A stretch of DNA of 64,000 nt from Corella eumyota. Taxonomy: Eukaryota > Chordata > Ascidiacea > Phlebobranchia > Corellidae. Shown here one piece after another: positions 36,568 through 48,721 of this stretch. The stretch's first letter is position 1, and every line of letters starts with the position of its first letter. The translations under genes and the position numbers were made by a program. A model generated the notes under the pieces. It was given only the letters and a program-made list of their open reading frames with translations. It had not been told where the DNA came from and made no database searches. The stretch is taken from positions 12,486,591 to 12,550,590 of the forward strand of contig OY720100.1 in the NCBI GenBank assembly GCA_963082875.1, given 5' to 3'.

Positions 36568-38992
36568 TAACTTTAATAGTTTAACTTTCTAAGTAGGTAT
36601 AAAAATTTAATTATTTAAATGATACTTTAAAAAAGTATCTTAAATTGTTTTTGAAATACCTATTTCTAAATTTGTATTGTGACTTATGTTTTTGTGTTTT
36701 AGAAAAATTTTAACATTACCAACTTAGTCAAACAACCATGTGGTATTATAAGAAATTGGTTAAATATATTTTTTTAAGAGTTACATTTATGGTGTTTTTT
36801 TAATTTTTTCAAATAGCTTAAGACTGTCAACTTAAGAAATAATAACAAGAGTCACATCTTGGTTTTTATGCTTATTTTCATAACTAACCTGTCTAATTTC
36901 ATATAACTACTGAACACTAATGTGGTTGTGGTACTAAAGTAATAAACTCTGATTTTTTTAAATCTTTTATTAAATTATACAAAAGCTAAAATGATTAATT
37001 GTTCCTTTAATAGCCTAAGCAGAAAATATTAATAACCCACAGCCACCTATGGTTGAAGCTTTTGTGTTTTAAGGTTCTGCAAAAGTCTTGCCTGTTCTTT
37101 TTTATCTGATTGTTAGGTTTGTAAACAAGCTTTTTTTTCTTTTTTGCAAATTTTTTTTATACAAACATTTGTTGATGATGTAGTTTGTCCAAGAAAGCAT
37201 ATTTTAATATACAGTCCCGCAAAATTTATTTTATTTTTTAAGTCATGAGTAATACTTGTCTTTTGCATAAACTTTTAGATTATGAAATCAATTAAACATT
37301 ATTAGTAAGACGCTTTTTTTGAATTTCATTGTTTATTAAATTGAAAATATATACTTATAAAGCAATAATCTTTTGAATTTTTATATTGTTACAAAACATT
37401 GGCTTTTATATTAATTACTTTTGCTGTTTTAATTGACTTTTATAATTTTTTTGTTTATTATTTTGAAAAAAATGTTGTACTAAACCCCAATTAGGAAATA
37501 TTAGTAATTCACAAGCAACTACATGAATACTTTGTTTATAGAATTTTTATATCATGCAACTATTTTTATATTTTATTTGTTCCTTCCTGTTTTTTGTTTT
37601 AACTTTACAAATGACGAATCACTTAAAGTTGCAAGCCTTCCCAGGCCATGTATACATTACGCAAGTTATTTATTATTTCAAATTTAAGGTTGGTTGACTA
37701 AAGATAGCTTTTTTATAGGTTGTTAAAATGTATAGCTAACCAGTTGTATAATTTCTGTTAGTTGGGTCTGTTTTCGCGTTAACTCTTTACAGTTTAAATG
37801 TTTATTGTCATGTTGTAGTCTGGTCTTAAACCAGTAGCTATCTGCTGTTATTTTCATGTGCAGGGTTAAATATAAAAATGTTAATCCAGTTAAACCACTT
37901 TTCGTTATTTAAAGCAGATACTAATCATTATCCAGCAATCATATGTTTAAAAAAATTAACATAAAGCCGTAATTCAAATATGTATCGTTTCAATGTCAAC
38001 CGAAATAGTAAGACATTCAACTACCAAACACTGCAATCGCGTCTTTTAATACATAAATCAGTACGATTTTTTAACGGTTAAGTTTTGCGCGAGCCATATA
38101 ATTTCTGCTAGTGGGGCCTGCGTTCGGGCTAACCTTATTATAAACCCCCGTTGGGAGAATTTAACACTATCAACGCAAGTGCAGGAATACTTAGTTCTTG
38201 TATTAACTTTAATGATAAATCATTAAAGTTGCAACCTTCATTAGGCCATGCATAGGTTACGCAAGGTATTTAATATTTTAATGATGTTTAATTGTATATT
38301 ATCACAACTTTTAAATAGCGTTTAAATATCAGTAAAGGCGTCTATTAAAATAAGGGTTGTGTAATTGTAATATTTGCATAGGTCAAAGATGAACAAACTG
38401 CGCGCCGTGAAAAATTTATGTAAATAACATTTTTTTTAAATAAATATGATCTTTGCTAAAAAGGTAAAACGTTTAAGGCTTTAGTTTTTTTATTTACGTT
38501 TTTTATTCTCTACGTATTGGTGCACAAATTTTGCTTTTTATTTTTTACTTAAGTTTAAAGCGAAAGCAAAAAATAATTTCCGCTAAATAGCATTCCCTTA
38601 GTATATCTATTTGTTGCGTTATCTTACAAACCTGCGTTTTAGGTGTAAAGGTGGTTGTAAAAACAAAATATAATTTAGTGGGTTTACTATTTTTAGTTAT
38701 CGTTTTTTTTGACAAAGCTTTATTTGCTACATTATATCAATTTTACCTTCTCGTTACTAATTGTAAAGACAGTTTTCATTTTTGTGTCTTTTGTGAAAGT
38801 GTGGCTAATGCATCAATAAACTCCGTAAGTGTTATTTCTTTCTGCTGTCACTAACAAGACATACTATTTTTATTAGAAAATATATGTTACTTAATGTTAT
38901 GGCAGTTACCGTAAAAAATTAAATATTTTTTTATTTTGTTTCAGTAGGCTAAGCATTTTTATTAGATATCTTAAAATCGTATTAACCTTGTT
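36568..38992 (+). repeat. Spacer between copies 7 and 8, with type II upstream block
   Basis: No gene is seen. It is the counterpart of 10032-12503, at 26.49 kb distance at its 3' end, with a deletion of a few dozen bases near 38142-38150 and small indels. The type II block starts at 'aaacccc' near 37482. The frame at 38651-38854 is identical in protein to the one at 12162-12365. It has no ATG start and is broken in the copy 1 flank, so it is rejected as a gene. Confidence 0.6.
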
Positions 38993-41945
38993 ATGACTTT
39001 GTTGGATCGTCTTTGGGTCTATATGCTTATTCTTTTTTGTATTTCAACGTGTAGTAAAGGAGGTAGGTTTGTATACTATTGTAGTTGTTTCTACCTGTGT
39101 AGTATTTTTATGCATTGGCAATAAAAAACGAACTCTTACAAAACAAGTTAATATTTTTATACATAGTTTTTTATTAATAACTTGCACGAAAAATTTGTTA
39201 AAAGCTCAACTATCTTAGTTTATTATCAGTTTATTATGATTTTATTCATTAAAATAATAATATTTAATAAAAAATAAAACTATTAATTTGGGGAGGTTCC
39301 CCTTTTAAAGCGCGTGGTGAGGAAGATTTTGACTTTTTTTTTATTATTTCTTTTTTCAATATTACAAAATTTATAAAAGTTATCTTTTATAATTAAAGAA
39401 AAAAAAAATTGATAATTTTTATATAATTTAATTAAGCTTGTAGTGACAACGTAGTTGGATTTGGGGATACTATATACAGTTTATCAGAAAATCAACTTAA
39501 TGTGGAAATTGCTGAAAATTTTTGTCAAGAAAATGGTGGAAATTCGGCTTCAATTCGAGATCAACAAACAAATGATTTTATTGTTAATTTTCTTAACAAC
39601 AAATATAGAAATGGTAAGTTTAAATTTATGTAAGCTTAACAATTTGCACTAATTTATTGTAAATTATAAGTTTTTTATGTAATAATAACTAATAACATTT
39701 TGTGATCTTTAAAATGGTAATGATCAACTTTCAAATTCTTATTACTTATATATTAAGTGTACTTTAATTATAGTTCTTACATTTTAATATGTACAGATTT
39801 TATTTTACTCATAGGTTTGCAAAGAGTGTGGATATTTTACAAAAGAGTAAATTGGGGATATGTTTATGGTCGAGGATATAGATATGCTTTATCACCTGAA
39901 GAAATAGATGGTTGGATGAGTGCTAGACGTCTAGGAGACATTGCTTATGTTGATCTTTATAATAGGTTTGTAACTAACTGGCTGTGGCGGTTAATAGTAA
40001 TTAAGTAGTAACTGTAATTCGGAATTTCAATAAATAGAATTAAATAAATCAAACTGTTTTGCAAATAAGCTATTTAAATATTAGTTCAAGACCAGGATTT
40101 ACACAACCTCTTACATTTTGTCAATATCAATTTAGAAGATGGGGTATAGCATTGGGACCTAGACCTTCTAATTGTGGTGGTAAACCTGCTATAGATAAAT
40201 TTATATATAAAATAATTTTTAAAAGTTAAAAGTGCGCTAAATTAAAATTTTTGTTGTATTTTTTTCTGTAATAAATTTAAATCTCTATGTACAGGAGGAA
40301 CTGTTTTTGACTTTCAATTTTTTGGATCTCTCAACAATGTAAAAAAAAAAAACTCATTGAAAAGATATCTTTTAGATAGAAATACTCAACCATTTTCCAC
40401 CAAGTTAACTGCCACTGATGATTCAAGTCTTGGTATTGAAGGATTTGTGAAGTTAAAAGGAACTATCTTTGTTCCAGGTAATAGTGTTGTTAAAAACTAT
40501 AATATTATTAATTTTTTTTAATTTATAATGTAAAATGTTAAGTTTATCACATGGTAGATAATTAAGTTTCTTTAATTATTTTAATTTAATTATAAGTTAG
40601 TAATCATTTTTTTCAAGCACATTTGTATGTTAATGCATTTTTAAATGATAAAACTTTTTGCCTAAAATTGTTGAATAAAAAAACTTTAACATTACAATTT
40701 AAATTACTATAGATATACCAGACACTCGAGTTATAGTTGGAGCGAAATATTTAGATAACAACTGGGTTTGGCCTGATCAAACTCTAGTTAACTTCTTTAC
40801 ATTACCACAAACTCCTTCTTATCTGTGTACAGCATTTCATTATGAAAATGGTTCTTGGAATCTAATACCAATAAACTGTACAGAAACATACAACTTTGCC
40901 TGCCAATATCAATGTAAATAAATTTTTTAACTTATAAATAAAAAAATATTCGAATTTCTTTAATATTGTTAATAATTTAATTTAAACTTATATTTTAGTG
41001 ACCACACAATCTTACCCTGTAGAATGTGATGTTAACTCTATTAATGTAACCTGGAGTACAAATTTATTGTCACTTCAATCAATATATTCTAACTTGACCT
41101 TAAATGTACAAGTAAGATAGTAAAAAATTTTTGTTGTTAATTAATTTTATTCGCAATTGGAAACACTGGATAATAGTTTTAACTTTTATAAAACTTTAGG
41201 TGGATATTTTAGTATCTGGCTCACAGAGTGTAATTTTATCAAATCACTACAGTTATATCCAATCTTATGCTGTTGTTACTGGCTTAACACCTAGAACTTC
41301 CTACATAACAAGGGTAAACATTAAACATAAATTTAAGTAATAAATTTATTATTGTATATATTTTGCAATTAATGTAGCCTTATATTAAAGTGATAAATGA
41401 TACACTTTTTGTATATTGTTTGTAGGTAACAGTAACACTAGGTAATTGTGGTAGTCAATCAGTGACATCAAATTCAAGTGTTACAACCAGTTTTGGAATT
41501 CCTGATGTTATAACTTCATCTTATGTTGATTCAACCCAACCCAATTGTATTATCAAGTGGCCAATACCAACTAGTTATGTGGATGACATTCTTTCATATG
41601 AGGTTAGGAATTTACCAAAACAAAATTATATTTTTTTTGTATTTGACAATTTATTTTAGTTTAAAAGAAAATCTTTTTTAGATTGAAAGCCGTGGTAATG
41701 ATATAAAATACGCGAGAACTTTTGATTCTAAGAAATTAAACAAAACGGAAAATTTTTATTCTACTGACATACCCCTCAATATTTACAATCCTAACACAAC
41801 TGTTACATTTAGTGTAAGTTATATTTTACTGTATTAAAGTTTTCTTATTATACAATTGATTTCAATATTTATTTGTTTCAGATAAGAGCAAGGTCTTGTG
41901 ATGGTTTTGGAGAATGGGAAAATGTAAATGGAACTTGTAAAACAG
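38993..41945 (+). CDS. Copy 8: signal peptide plus complete ectodomain, no helix or tail
   Basis: Exons: 38993-39062, 39437-39613, 39815-39965, 40085-40179, 40295-40477, 40713-40913, 40999-41111, 41200-41313, 41426-41602, 41682-41813, 41882-41945. All are open and in phase. E4 uses the donor shifted 15 bases upstream. E5 has 12 A and is in frame (NNVKKKNS). The homology to copy 3 stops within intron 11 at about 42066, where sequence leads into a 168-bp satellite; E12-E15 are missing. The last exon ends in phase 1, and the next family exon, E2 of copy 9, also starts in phase 1. Copies 8 and 9 could therefore be one gene: signal, CTLD, FN3, FN3, CTLD, FN3, FN3, helix, tail (1046 residues). Otherwise this is a truncated gene for a secreted ectodomain that lacks its own stop. 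Confidence 0.75.
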
Positions 41946-42085
41946 GTTTATATATTATTGTACTTTTTATGTTAAACCTAGTTTTTTTAGATTAAAACTA
42001 TTTAATGCAAAACATGTTTAGTAACTCATGCATCTAATTTTGTCTTATCAAAAAAGGCTTAATTAAAAAGGCTTAAAAAGGCTTA

Positions 42086-42180
42086 ATTTCGATTATCAGT
42101 TTTTGAGCGGAAATGAGGTCATAACCCCTTTCTGCCACTTTTTTATTGCCCCAATCTTAAAGTAGATTTAATTTGCAATT
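42086..42180 (-). repeat. Inverted partial satellite unit at the left edge of the array
   Basis: This stretch is the reverse complement of most of a satellite unit: 'tttcgattatcag', 'gagcggaaatga', 'ccccaatcttaaagta', 'aatttgcaat'. With the first direct unit it forms a hairpin: arms near 42089-42118 and 42193-42222 can pair. Just before it 'aaaaaggctt' is repeated two or three times (about 42043-42085), marking the break from intron 11 of copy 8. An inverted unit at one edge suggests the array grew from an inverted-repeat element or by template switching. Confidence 0.8.
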
Positions 42181-43710
42181 GGTTATGACGTCATTTCCGC
42201 TCAAAAACTGATAATCGAAATACGTATTTTCGTTAAATATTGCTCCCATTGACCCCTTTATCCCCTTTGTGCCAACTTTTAGTTAGTATCATTCGATTGC
42301 AAATTAAATTTACTTTAAGATTGGGGCAATAAAAATGTGGCAGAAAGGGGTTATAACGTCATTTCCGCTCAAAAACTAATAATCGAAATACATATTTTTG
42401 TCAAATATTGCTCCCGTTGACCCCTTTATCCCCTTTGTGCCAACTTTTAGTTAGCATCATTCGATTGCAAATTGAATTTACTTTAAGATTGGGGCAATAA
42501 AAATGTGGCACAAAGGGGTTATGACCTCATTTCTGCTCAAAAACTGATAATCGAAATACGTATTTTTGTCAAATATTGCGCCCGTTGACCCCTTTATCCC
42601 CCTTGTGCCAACTTTTAGTTAGCATCATTTGATTGCAAATTGAATTTACTTTAAGATTGGGACAATAAAAATGTGGCACAGCGGGGTTATGACGTCATTT
42701 CCGCTCAAACACTGATAATTAAAATACGTATTTTTGTCAAATATTGCTCCCGTTGACCCCTTTATCCCTTTTGTGCCAACTTTTAGTTAGTATCATTCGA
42801 TTGCAAATTAAATTTACTTTAAAATTGGGACAATAAAAATGTGGCACAGAGGGGTTATGACGTCATTTCCGCTCAAACACTGATAATCGAAATACGTATT
42901 TTTGTCAAATATTGCTCTCGTTGACCCCTTTATCCCCTTTGTGCCAACTTTTAGTTAGTATCATTCGATTGCAAATTAAATTTACTTTAAGATTGGGGCA
43001 ATAAAAATGTGGCAGAAAGGGGTTATGACCTCATTTCCACTCAAAAACTGATAATCGAAATACGTATTTTTGTCAAATATTGCTCCCATTGACCCCTTTA
43101 TCCCCTTTGTGCCAACTTTTAGTTAGCATCATTCGATTGCAAATTGAATTTACTTTAAGATTGGGGCAATAAAAATGTGGCACAGAGGGGTTATGACGTC
43201 ATTTTCGCTCAAACACTGATAATCGAAATACATATTTTTGTCAAATATTGCTCCCGTTGACCCCTTTATCCCCTTTGTGCCAACTTTTAGTTAGTATCAT
43301 TCGATTGCAAATTAAATTTACTTTAAGATTGGGGCAATAAAAATGTGGCAGAAAGGGGTTATGACCTCATTTCCGCTGAAAAACTGATAATCGAAATACG
43401 TATTTTTGTCAAATATTGCTCCCATTGACCCCTTTATCCCCTTTGTGCCAACTTTTAGTTAGCATCATTCGATTGCAAATTGAATTTACTTTAAGATTGG
43501 GGCAATAAAAATGTGGCACAAAGGGGTTATGACGTCATTTCCGCTCAAACACTGATAATCGAAATACGTATTTTTGTCAAATATTGTTCCCGTTGACCCC
43601 TTTATCCCCTTTGTGCCAACTTTTAGTTAGTATCAATCGATTGCATATTGAATTTACTTTAAGATTGGGTCAATAAAAATGTGGCACAAAGGGGTTATGA
43701 CGTCATTTTA
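42181..43710 (+). repeat. Tandem satellite array, 168-bp unit, nine full units
   Basis: Taking 'ttatgac/ttataac' as start, units begin at 42183, 42351, 42519, 42687, 42855, 43023, 43191, 43359 and 43527, and a last partial begins at 43695. Every spacing is exactly 168, with base changes but no net indel. Landmarks in each unit: 'tcatttccgctcaaa', 'gataatcgaaata', 'tgacccctttatccc', 'gccaacttttagttag', 'cgattgcaaatt', 'ggggcaataaaaatgtggca'. Two variants alternate in part: those with 'gcagaaagg...gacctc' and those with 'gcaca(a/g)agg...gacgtc', hinting at a 336-bp higher-order unit. Most units contain the palindrome TGACGTCA, a CREB/ATF-type site. The array lies inside what would be a large intron between copies 8 and 9. 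Confidence 0.93.
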
Positions 43711-43769
43711 TTAAAAAATAAAAAATACTTTGCACTCCGCATACTGTACTCCACCTTTTACATAGTGCC
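43711..43769 (+). other. Right edge of satellite array
   Basis: A 59-base AT-rich stretch with 'gcactccgcatactgtactcc', found nowhere else in the window. It separates the last satellite unit from the start of the duplicated copy 8 sequence at 43770 ('aagttatctttt', matching 39377). Confidence 0.6.
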
Positions 43770-44900
43770 AAGTTATCTTTTATAATTAAAGAAAAAAAAA
43801 ATTGATAATTTTTATATAATTTAATTAAGCTTGTAGTGACAACGTAGTTGGATTTGGGGATACTATATACAGTTTATCAGAAAATCAACTTAATGTGGAA
43901 ATTGCTGAAAATTTTTGTCAAGAAAATGGTGGAAATTCGGCTTCAATTCGAGATCAACAAACAAATGATTTTATTGTTAATTTTCTTAACAACAAATATA
44001 GAAATGGTAAGTTTAAATTTATGTAAGCTTAACAATTTGCACTAATTTATTGTAAATTATAAGTTTTTTATGTAATAATAACTAATAACATTTTGTGATC
44101 TTTAAAATGGTAATGATCAACTTTCAAATTCTTATTACTTATATATTAAGTGTACTTTAATTATAGTTCTTACATTTTAATATGTACAGATTTTATTTTA
44201 CTCATAGGTTTGCAAAGAGTGTGGATATTTTACAAAAGAGTAAATTGGGGATATGTTTATGGTCGAGGATATAGATATGCTTTATCACCTGAAGAAATAG
44301 ATGGTTGGATGAGTGCTAGACGTCTAGGAGACATTGCTTATGTTGATCTTTATAATAGGTTTGTAACTAACTGGCTGTGGCGGTTAATAGTAATTAAGTA
44401 GTAACTGTAATTCGCAATTTCAATAAATAGAATTAAATAAATCAAACTGTTTTGCAAATAAGCTATTTAAATATTAGTTCAAGACCAGGATTTACACAAC
44501 CTCTTACATTTTGTCAATATCAATTTAGAAGATGGGGTATAGCATTGGGACCTAGACCTTCTAATTGTGGTGGTAAACCTGCTATAGATAAATTTATATA
44601 TAAAATAATTTTTAAAAGTTAAAAGTGAGCTAAATTAATATTTTTGTTGTATTTTTTTTCTGTAATAAATTTAAATCTCTATGTACAGGAGGAACTGTTT
44701 TTGACTTTCAATTTTTTGGATCTCTCAACAATGTAAAAAAAAAAAACTCATTGAAAAGATATCTTTTAGATAGAAATACTCAACCTTTTTCCACCAAGTT
44801 AACTGCCACTGATGATTCAAGTCTTGGTATTGAAGGATTTGTGAAGTTAAAAGGAACTATCTTTGTTCCAGGTAATATTGTTGTTAAAAACTATAATATT
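43770..44900 (+). repeat. Local duplication of 39377-40506 (offset 4,393)
   Basis: From 43770 the sequence is nearly identical to copy 8 from 39377, including introns 2-4, at an offset of 4,393 (4,394 after one extra T before E5). After E5 it changes to follow copy 3 instead, at offset 30,884. The switch falls between about 44849 ('gtgaagtt', as copy 8) and about 44949 ('gtagctaattaagttcc', as copy 3). It is a recombination or conversion junction. Confidence 0.85.
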
Positions 44901-47402
44901 ATTAATTTTTTTTAACTTATAATGTAAAATGTTAAGTTTATCACATGGTAGCTAATTAAGTTCCTTTAATTATCTTACTTCAATTATAAGTTAGTAATCA
45001 TTTTTTTCAAGCACATTTGTATGTTAATGCATTTTTAAATGATAAAACTTTTTGCCTAAAATTGTTGAATAAAAAAACTTTAACATTACAATTTAAATTA
45101 CTATAGATATACCAGACACTCGAGTTATAGTTGGAGCAAAATATTTAGATAACAACTGGGTTTGGCCTGATCAAACTCCAGTTAACTTCTTTACATTACC
45201 ACGAACTCCTTCTAATCTGTGTACAGCATTTCATTATGAAAATGGTTCTTGGAATCTAATACCAATAAACTGTACAGAAACATACAACTTTGCCTGCCAA
45301 TATCAATGTAAATAAACTTTTTAACTTATAAATAAAAAAGTACTTAAATTTGTAGATAAAATTGTTGTTAAGTTAATTTAAGCATATATTGTAGTGACCA
45401 CACAAGCTAACCCTGTACAATGTGATGGTAACTCTATTAATGTAACCTGGAGTACAAATTTATTATCACTTCAATCAATCTATTCTAACTTGACCTTAAA
45501 TGTACAAGTAAGATAGTAAAAAAACTTTGTTGTTAATTAATTTTATTCGCAATAGGAAACACTGGATAATAGTTTTAACTTTTATAATACTTTAGGTGGA
45601 TATTGTAGTATCTGGCTCACAGAGTGTAATTTTATCAAATCACTACAGTTATATCAAATCTTATGCTGTTGTTACTGGCTTAACACCTAGAACTTCCTAC
45701 ATAACAAGGGTAAACATTAAACATAAATTTAAGTAATAAATTTATTATTGTATATATTTTGCAATTAATGTAGCCTTATATTAAAGTGATAAATGATACA
45801 CTTTTTGTATATTGTTTGTAGGTAACAGTAACACTAGGTAATTGTGGTAGTCAATCAGTAACATCAAATTCAAGTGTTACAACCAGTTTCGGAATTCCTG
45901 ATGTCATTACGGCATCTTATGTTGATTCAACCCAACCTAATTGTATTATTAAGTGGCCAATACCAACTAGTTATGTGGATGACATTCTTTCATATGAGGT
46001 TAGGAATTTACCAAAACAAAATTATATTTTTTTTGTATTTGACAATTTATTTTAGTTTAAAAGAAAATCTTTTTTAGATTGAAAGTCGTGGTAATGATAT
46101 AAAATACGCGAGAACTTTTGATTCTAAGAAATTAAACAAAACGGAAAATTTTTATTTTACTGATATACCCCTCAATATTTACAATCCTAACACAACTGTT
46201 ACATTTAGTGTAAGTTATATTTTACTGTATTAAAGTTTTCTTTTTATACAATTGGTTTTAATATTTATTTGTTTTAGATAAGAGCAAGGTCTTGTGAGGG
46301 TTTTGGAGAATGGGGAAATGTAAATGGAACCTGTAAAACAGGTTTATATATTATTGTACTTTTTATGTTAAACCTAGTTTTTTTAGATTAAAACTATTTA
46401 TTGCAAAACATGTTTAGTAACTCATGCATCTATATTTGTCTTATCAAAAAAGGCTTAATTATTTTTACTAAAATTACAAGCATTCACAACATTCATTTTT
46501 ACATTTCTATTTTTATTTAAAGAAATTTTAGGTGTAGATGGTAATCAGTCTAAAGTATCTGTTCCTAAAGGAGCTATAATTGGATCTGTTGTTGGAGTTG
46601 TTGTGTTAATAATTTTTGTTGTGGTTGTGATTATATTGATGAAGAAAATAAGGTAAAAAATCCATGTTGTTATAAATGATTAAATTCGTAAAAAAAATAA
46701 ATAAAATATAAATTACATCTTGTTTACATTTTATTCAATTTTAGATCCTTAAGTTTACCAAAAGAAGCACCTCAAACAGCTGCACGATCTGGTACAAAAT
46801 TAATTAAGTTAAACAAAATTAACTAAATTGCATTTTTATTAAAATAATTGTGGTTTATGTAAAATTTAAATCCACATTAATTAGTTTCGATATTTTAGAC
46901 TAATTATTAAACTCTTAATTTTATTTTAAATTTAACTAGAGTAAGTGCTGTGAATGCCTTAAATACTTAGTGTAAATTCAACTACAATTAAATTTGTAAC
47001 AATTTACAGGTGCTGCTTCTGTACTAGTAGCAGAATCCTCATATGCTAATGTAGTTAACATATCATCAGTTAATCAGGTTAACCTAAAGATTGAAATTAA
47101 AATATTTTGTTGTTTGACATTTAAATGTTGGCATCTAGATCTACTTTAAACTGTCCAAGTTGTTGGGTATTAATAAAACTCTATTATGGCTTAAAATATA
47201 AGAATTTAAGTTTTAATTTGTATACATATCATTTAAATGTACTAAAAATTAAAGAAAGAGGATTCAAAAAGTACTTATTTTGATTGTTAATTGTAAACAT
47301 AAAAAATAAAAATAAATTGTTAATAATACCATGGCTACCCAAGTTACAATTTAACATATATATGTTTTCTTTCTTTTTTAGAATTCTGTTTATGAAAACT
47401 AG
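43830..47402 (+). CDS. Copy 9: ectodomain, helix and tail without its own signal exon
   Basis: Exons: 43830-44006, 44208-44358, 44478-44572, 44689-44871, 45107-45307, 45395-45507, 45596-45709, 45822-45998, 46078-46209, 46278-46341, 46532-46652, 46745-46791, 47010-47077, 47382-47402. All are open. No E1 exists between the satellite and E2, so this unit cannot enter the secretory pathway alone. It is best read as the 3' half of a fusion with copy 8, to which it is phase-matched (phase 1 to phase 1). E2-E5 match copy 8 and E6-E15 match copy 3. E5 has 12 A and is in frame, unlike copy 3. The CTLD end has FACQYQ; the helix is IIGSVVGVVVLIIF...; the tail has SSYANV and stops after VYEN. Confidence 0.78.
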
Positions 47403-48721
47403 CCTTTAAGAAATAGATTCAGCAGTTCAAAGTTTTAAGTAGGTATACAAGTTTTATGCCATAATAATAATTTAAATATATCCTTTAATTGTATTTAATG
47501 TAAATATTTTTATGATTCAAAAATTATAACTTTAGATTTCGTGTTTAAGGAAAAATTCAACATGTTTCTAGATCACCAGCTTGGTCGAACTTAATCTTGT
47601 ATAAGGAATTGACTAAATGTCTTTTTTAATATTTATTTAAATTTGTGTTTTAATTTCTGTTAGTTTTGTATACATGAAATTATTTATAAAAAATACTGCC
47701 CCTAAATATAACATTTAATTTTGTTGTTGTTTTGTTTGGTGATAACTTTTGTTTACTTTTTTATTTTAATCGCAGTGTTTTTTAATATTTTAGTTTTTGT
47801 TGGTACCCAAAGTTTGTCAATTTGAGTAACTATAATTAAAAAGCCACATTTGACTTTTTAATTTTATTTTTTTAAACCACCTGCCCACTCTCATAGCTTT
47901 GTTGGACACTTAAGTGGTTGTGGTACTAAAGTAAAAAAAAACATGATTTTTTAAAATTATGAAAGTTTACAAAAAACTGAATATATTGATTGTTCCTTTA
48001 ATAACCTAAGCAGGAAATATTAATAACTCACCGCTGCATAAATTGCTTTTTAAACTTTTTCCTAATAGGTGACTGTTTCTATTCTACCAGATTATTAGAT
48101 TCTAACTTTTATTTTTAATAATAATCTGTAAACAACCTTTTTGTTTTTAGGTTTTGGCAAAAATTCTAATTTTGTACAAGCTTTTGTTGATAAAGCAGTT
48201 TATTTAGGACTGCATGTTTTAATATACAGTCATGCAAACTTTTTTTTCTGTAAGTGATGACTAATATCTGTACTTCATAATAACTTCTATATTAATGAAT
48301 TAATTAAACTTTATTTGTTTTTTGTTTGGTAAATGGTATTAAGAATATTTTGTATTAATCTGATGTTTATTTGAGTTTAGTAATTTACGATTCACTTTTA
48401 AGAGGCTATGAGCTTAACTGAGTTATATTCTGATTACTTATTGGTGGGAGATAAATGTATAATATGGTGTAAGTAAGTCTTAAGCAGTTAGTTACACAAA
48501 ATATGTGTGGGGTTTATTTAAAAATATTGTTTTTTGTATTAAACAAACTTGTTTTGTGCAGATAGGCAAATGTAAGGAACGTGTTTAACAAAATTAGAAG
48601 TATTAAATTTCATTGATGCGCCTTATCAATATATAATATTTTCTTCTAATAAGATTTAGTTATGTTTTATTGTTTAAGTAATTAATATTTCAATAATCAG
48701 ATAGGTTTTAAAGTAACTGTA
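47403..48721 (+). other. Spacer between copies 9 and 10
   Basis: Duplicate of 16519-17837, without coding exons. It contains the copy 9 3' UTR, the shared spacer blocks, and the TTAAACAAACTTGT motif at 48539. Confidence 0.55.
48539..48552 (+). promoter_or_regulatory. Conserved upstream motif of type I genes (copy 10)
   Basis: TTAAACAAACTTGT, 183 bases before the copy 10 ATG; duplicate of the site at 17655. Confidence 0.38.

Noticed and set aside
42086-43710. CRISPR array or viral/LTR element at the repeated block
   Set aside because: Units are directly adjacent, 168 bases long, with no unique spacers and no coding capacity. No long terminal repeats, polymerase or capsid-like frames are present; it is a satellite.
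46745-47402. Truncated tail (VYEN stop) in copies 3 and 9 as a damaging mutation
   Set aside because: The stop lies after the second YxN core, and both copies share it. It more likely marks a tail variant than a disabling change.
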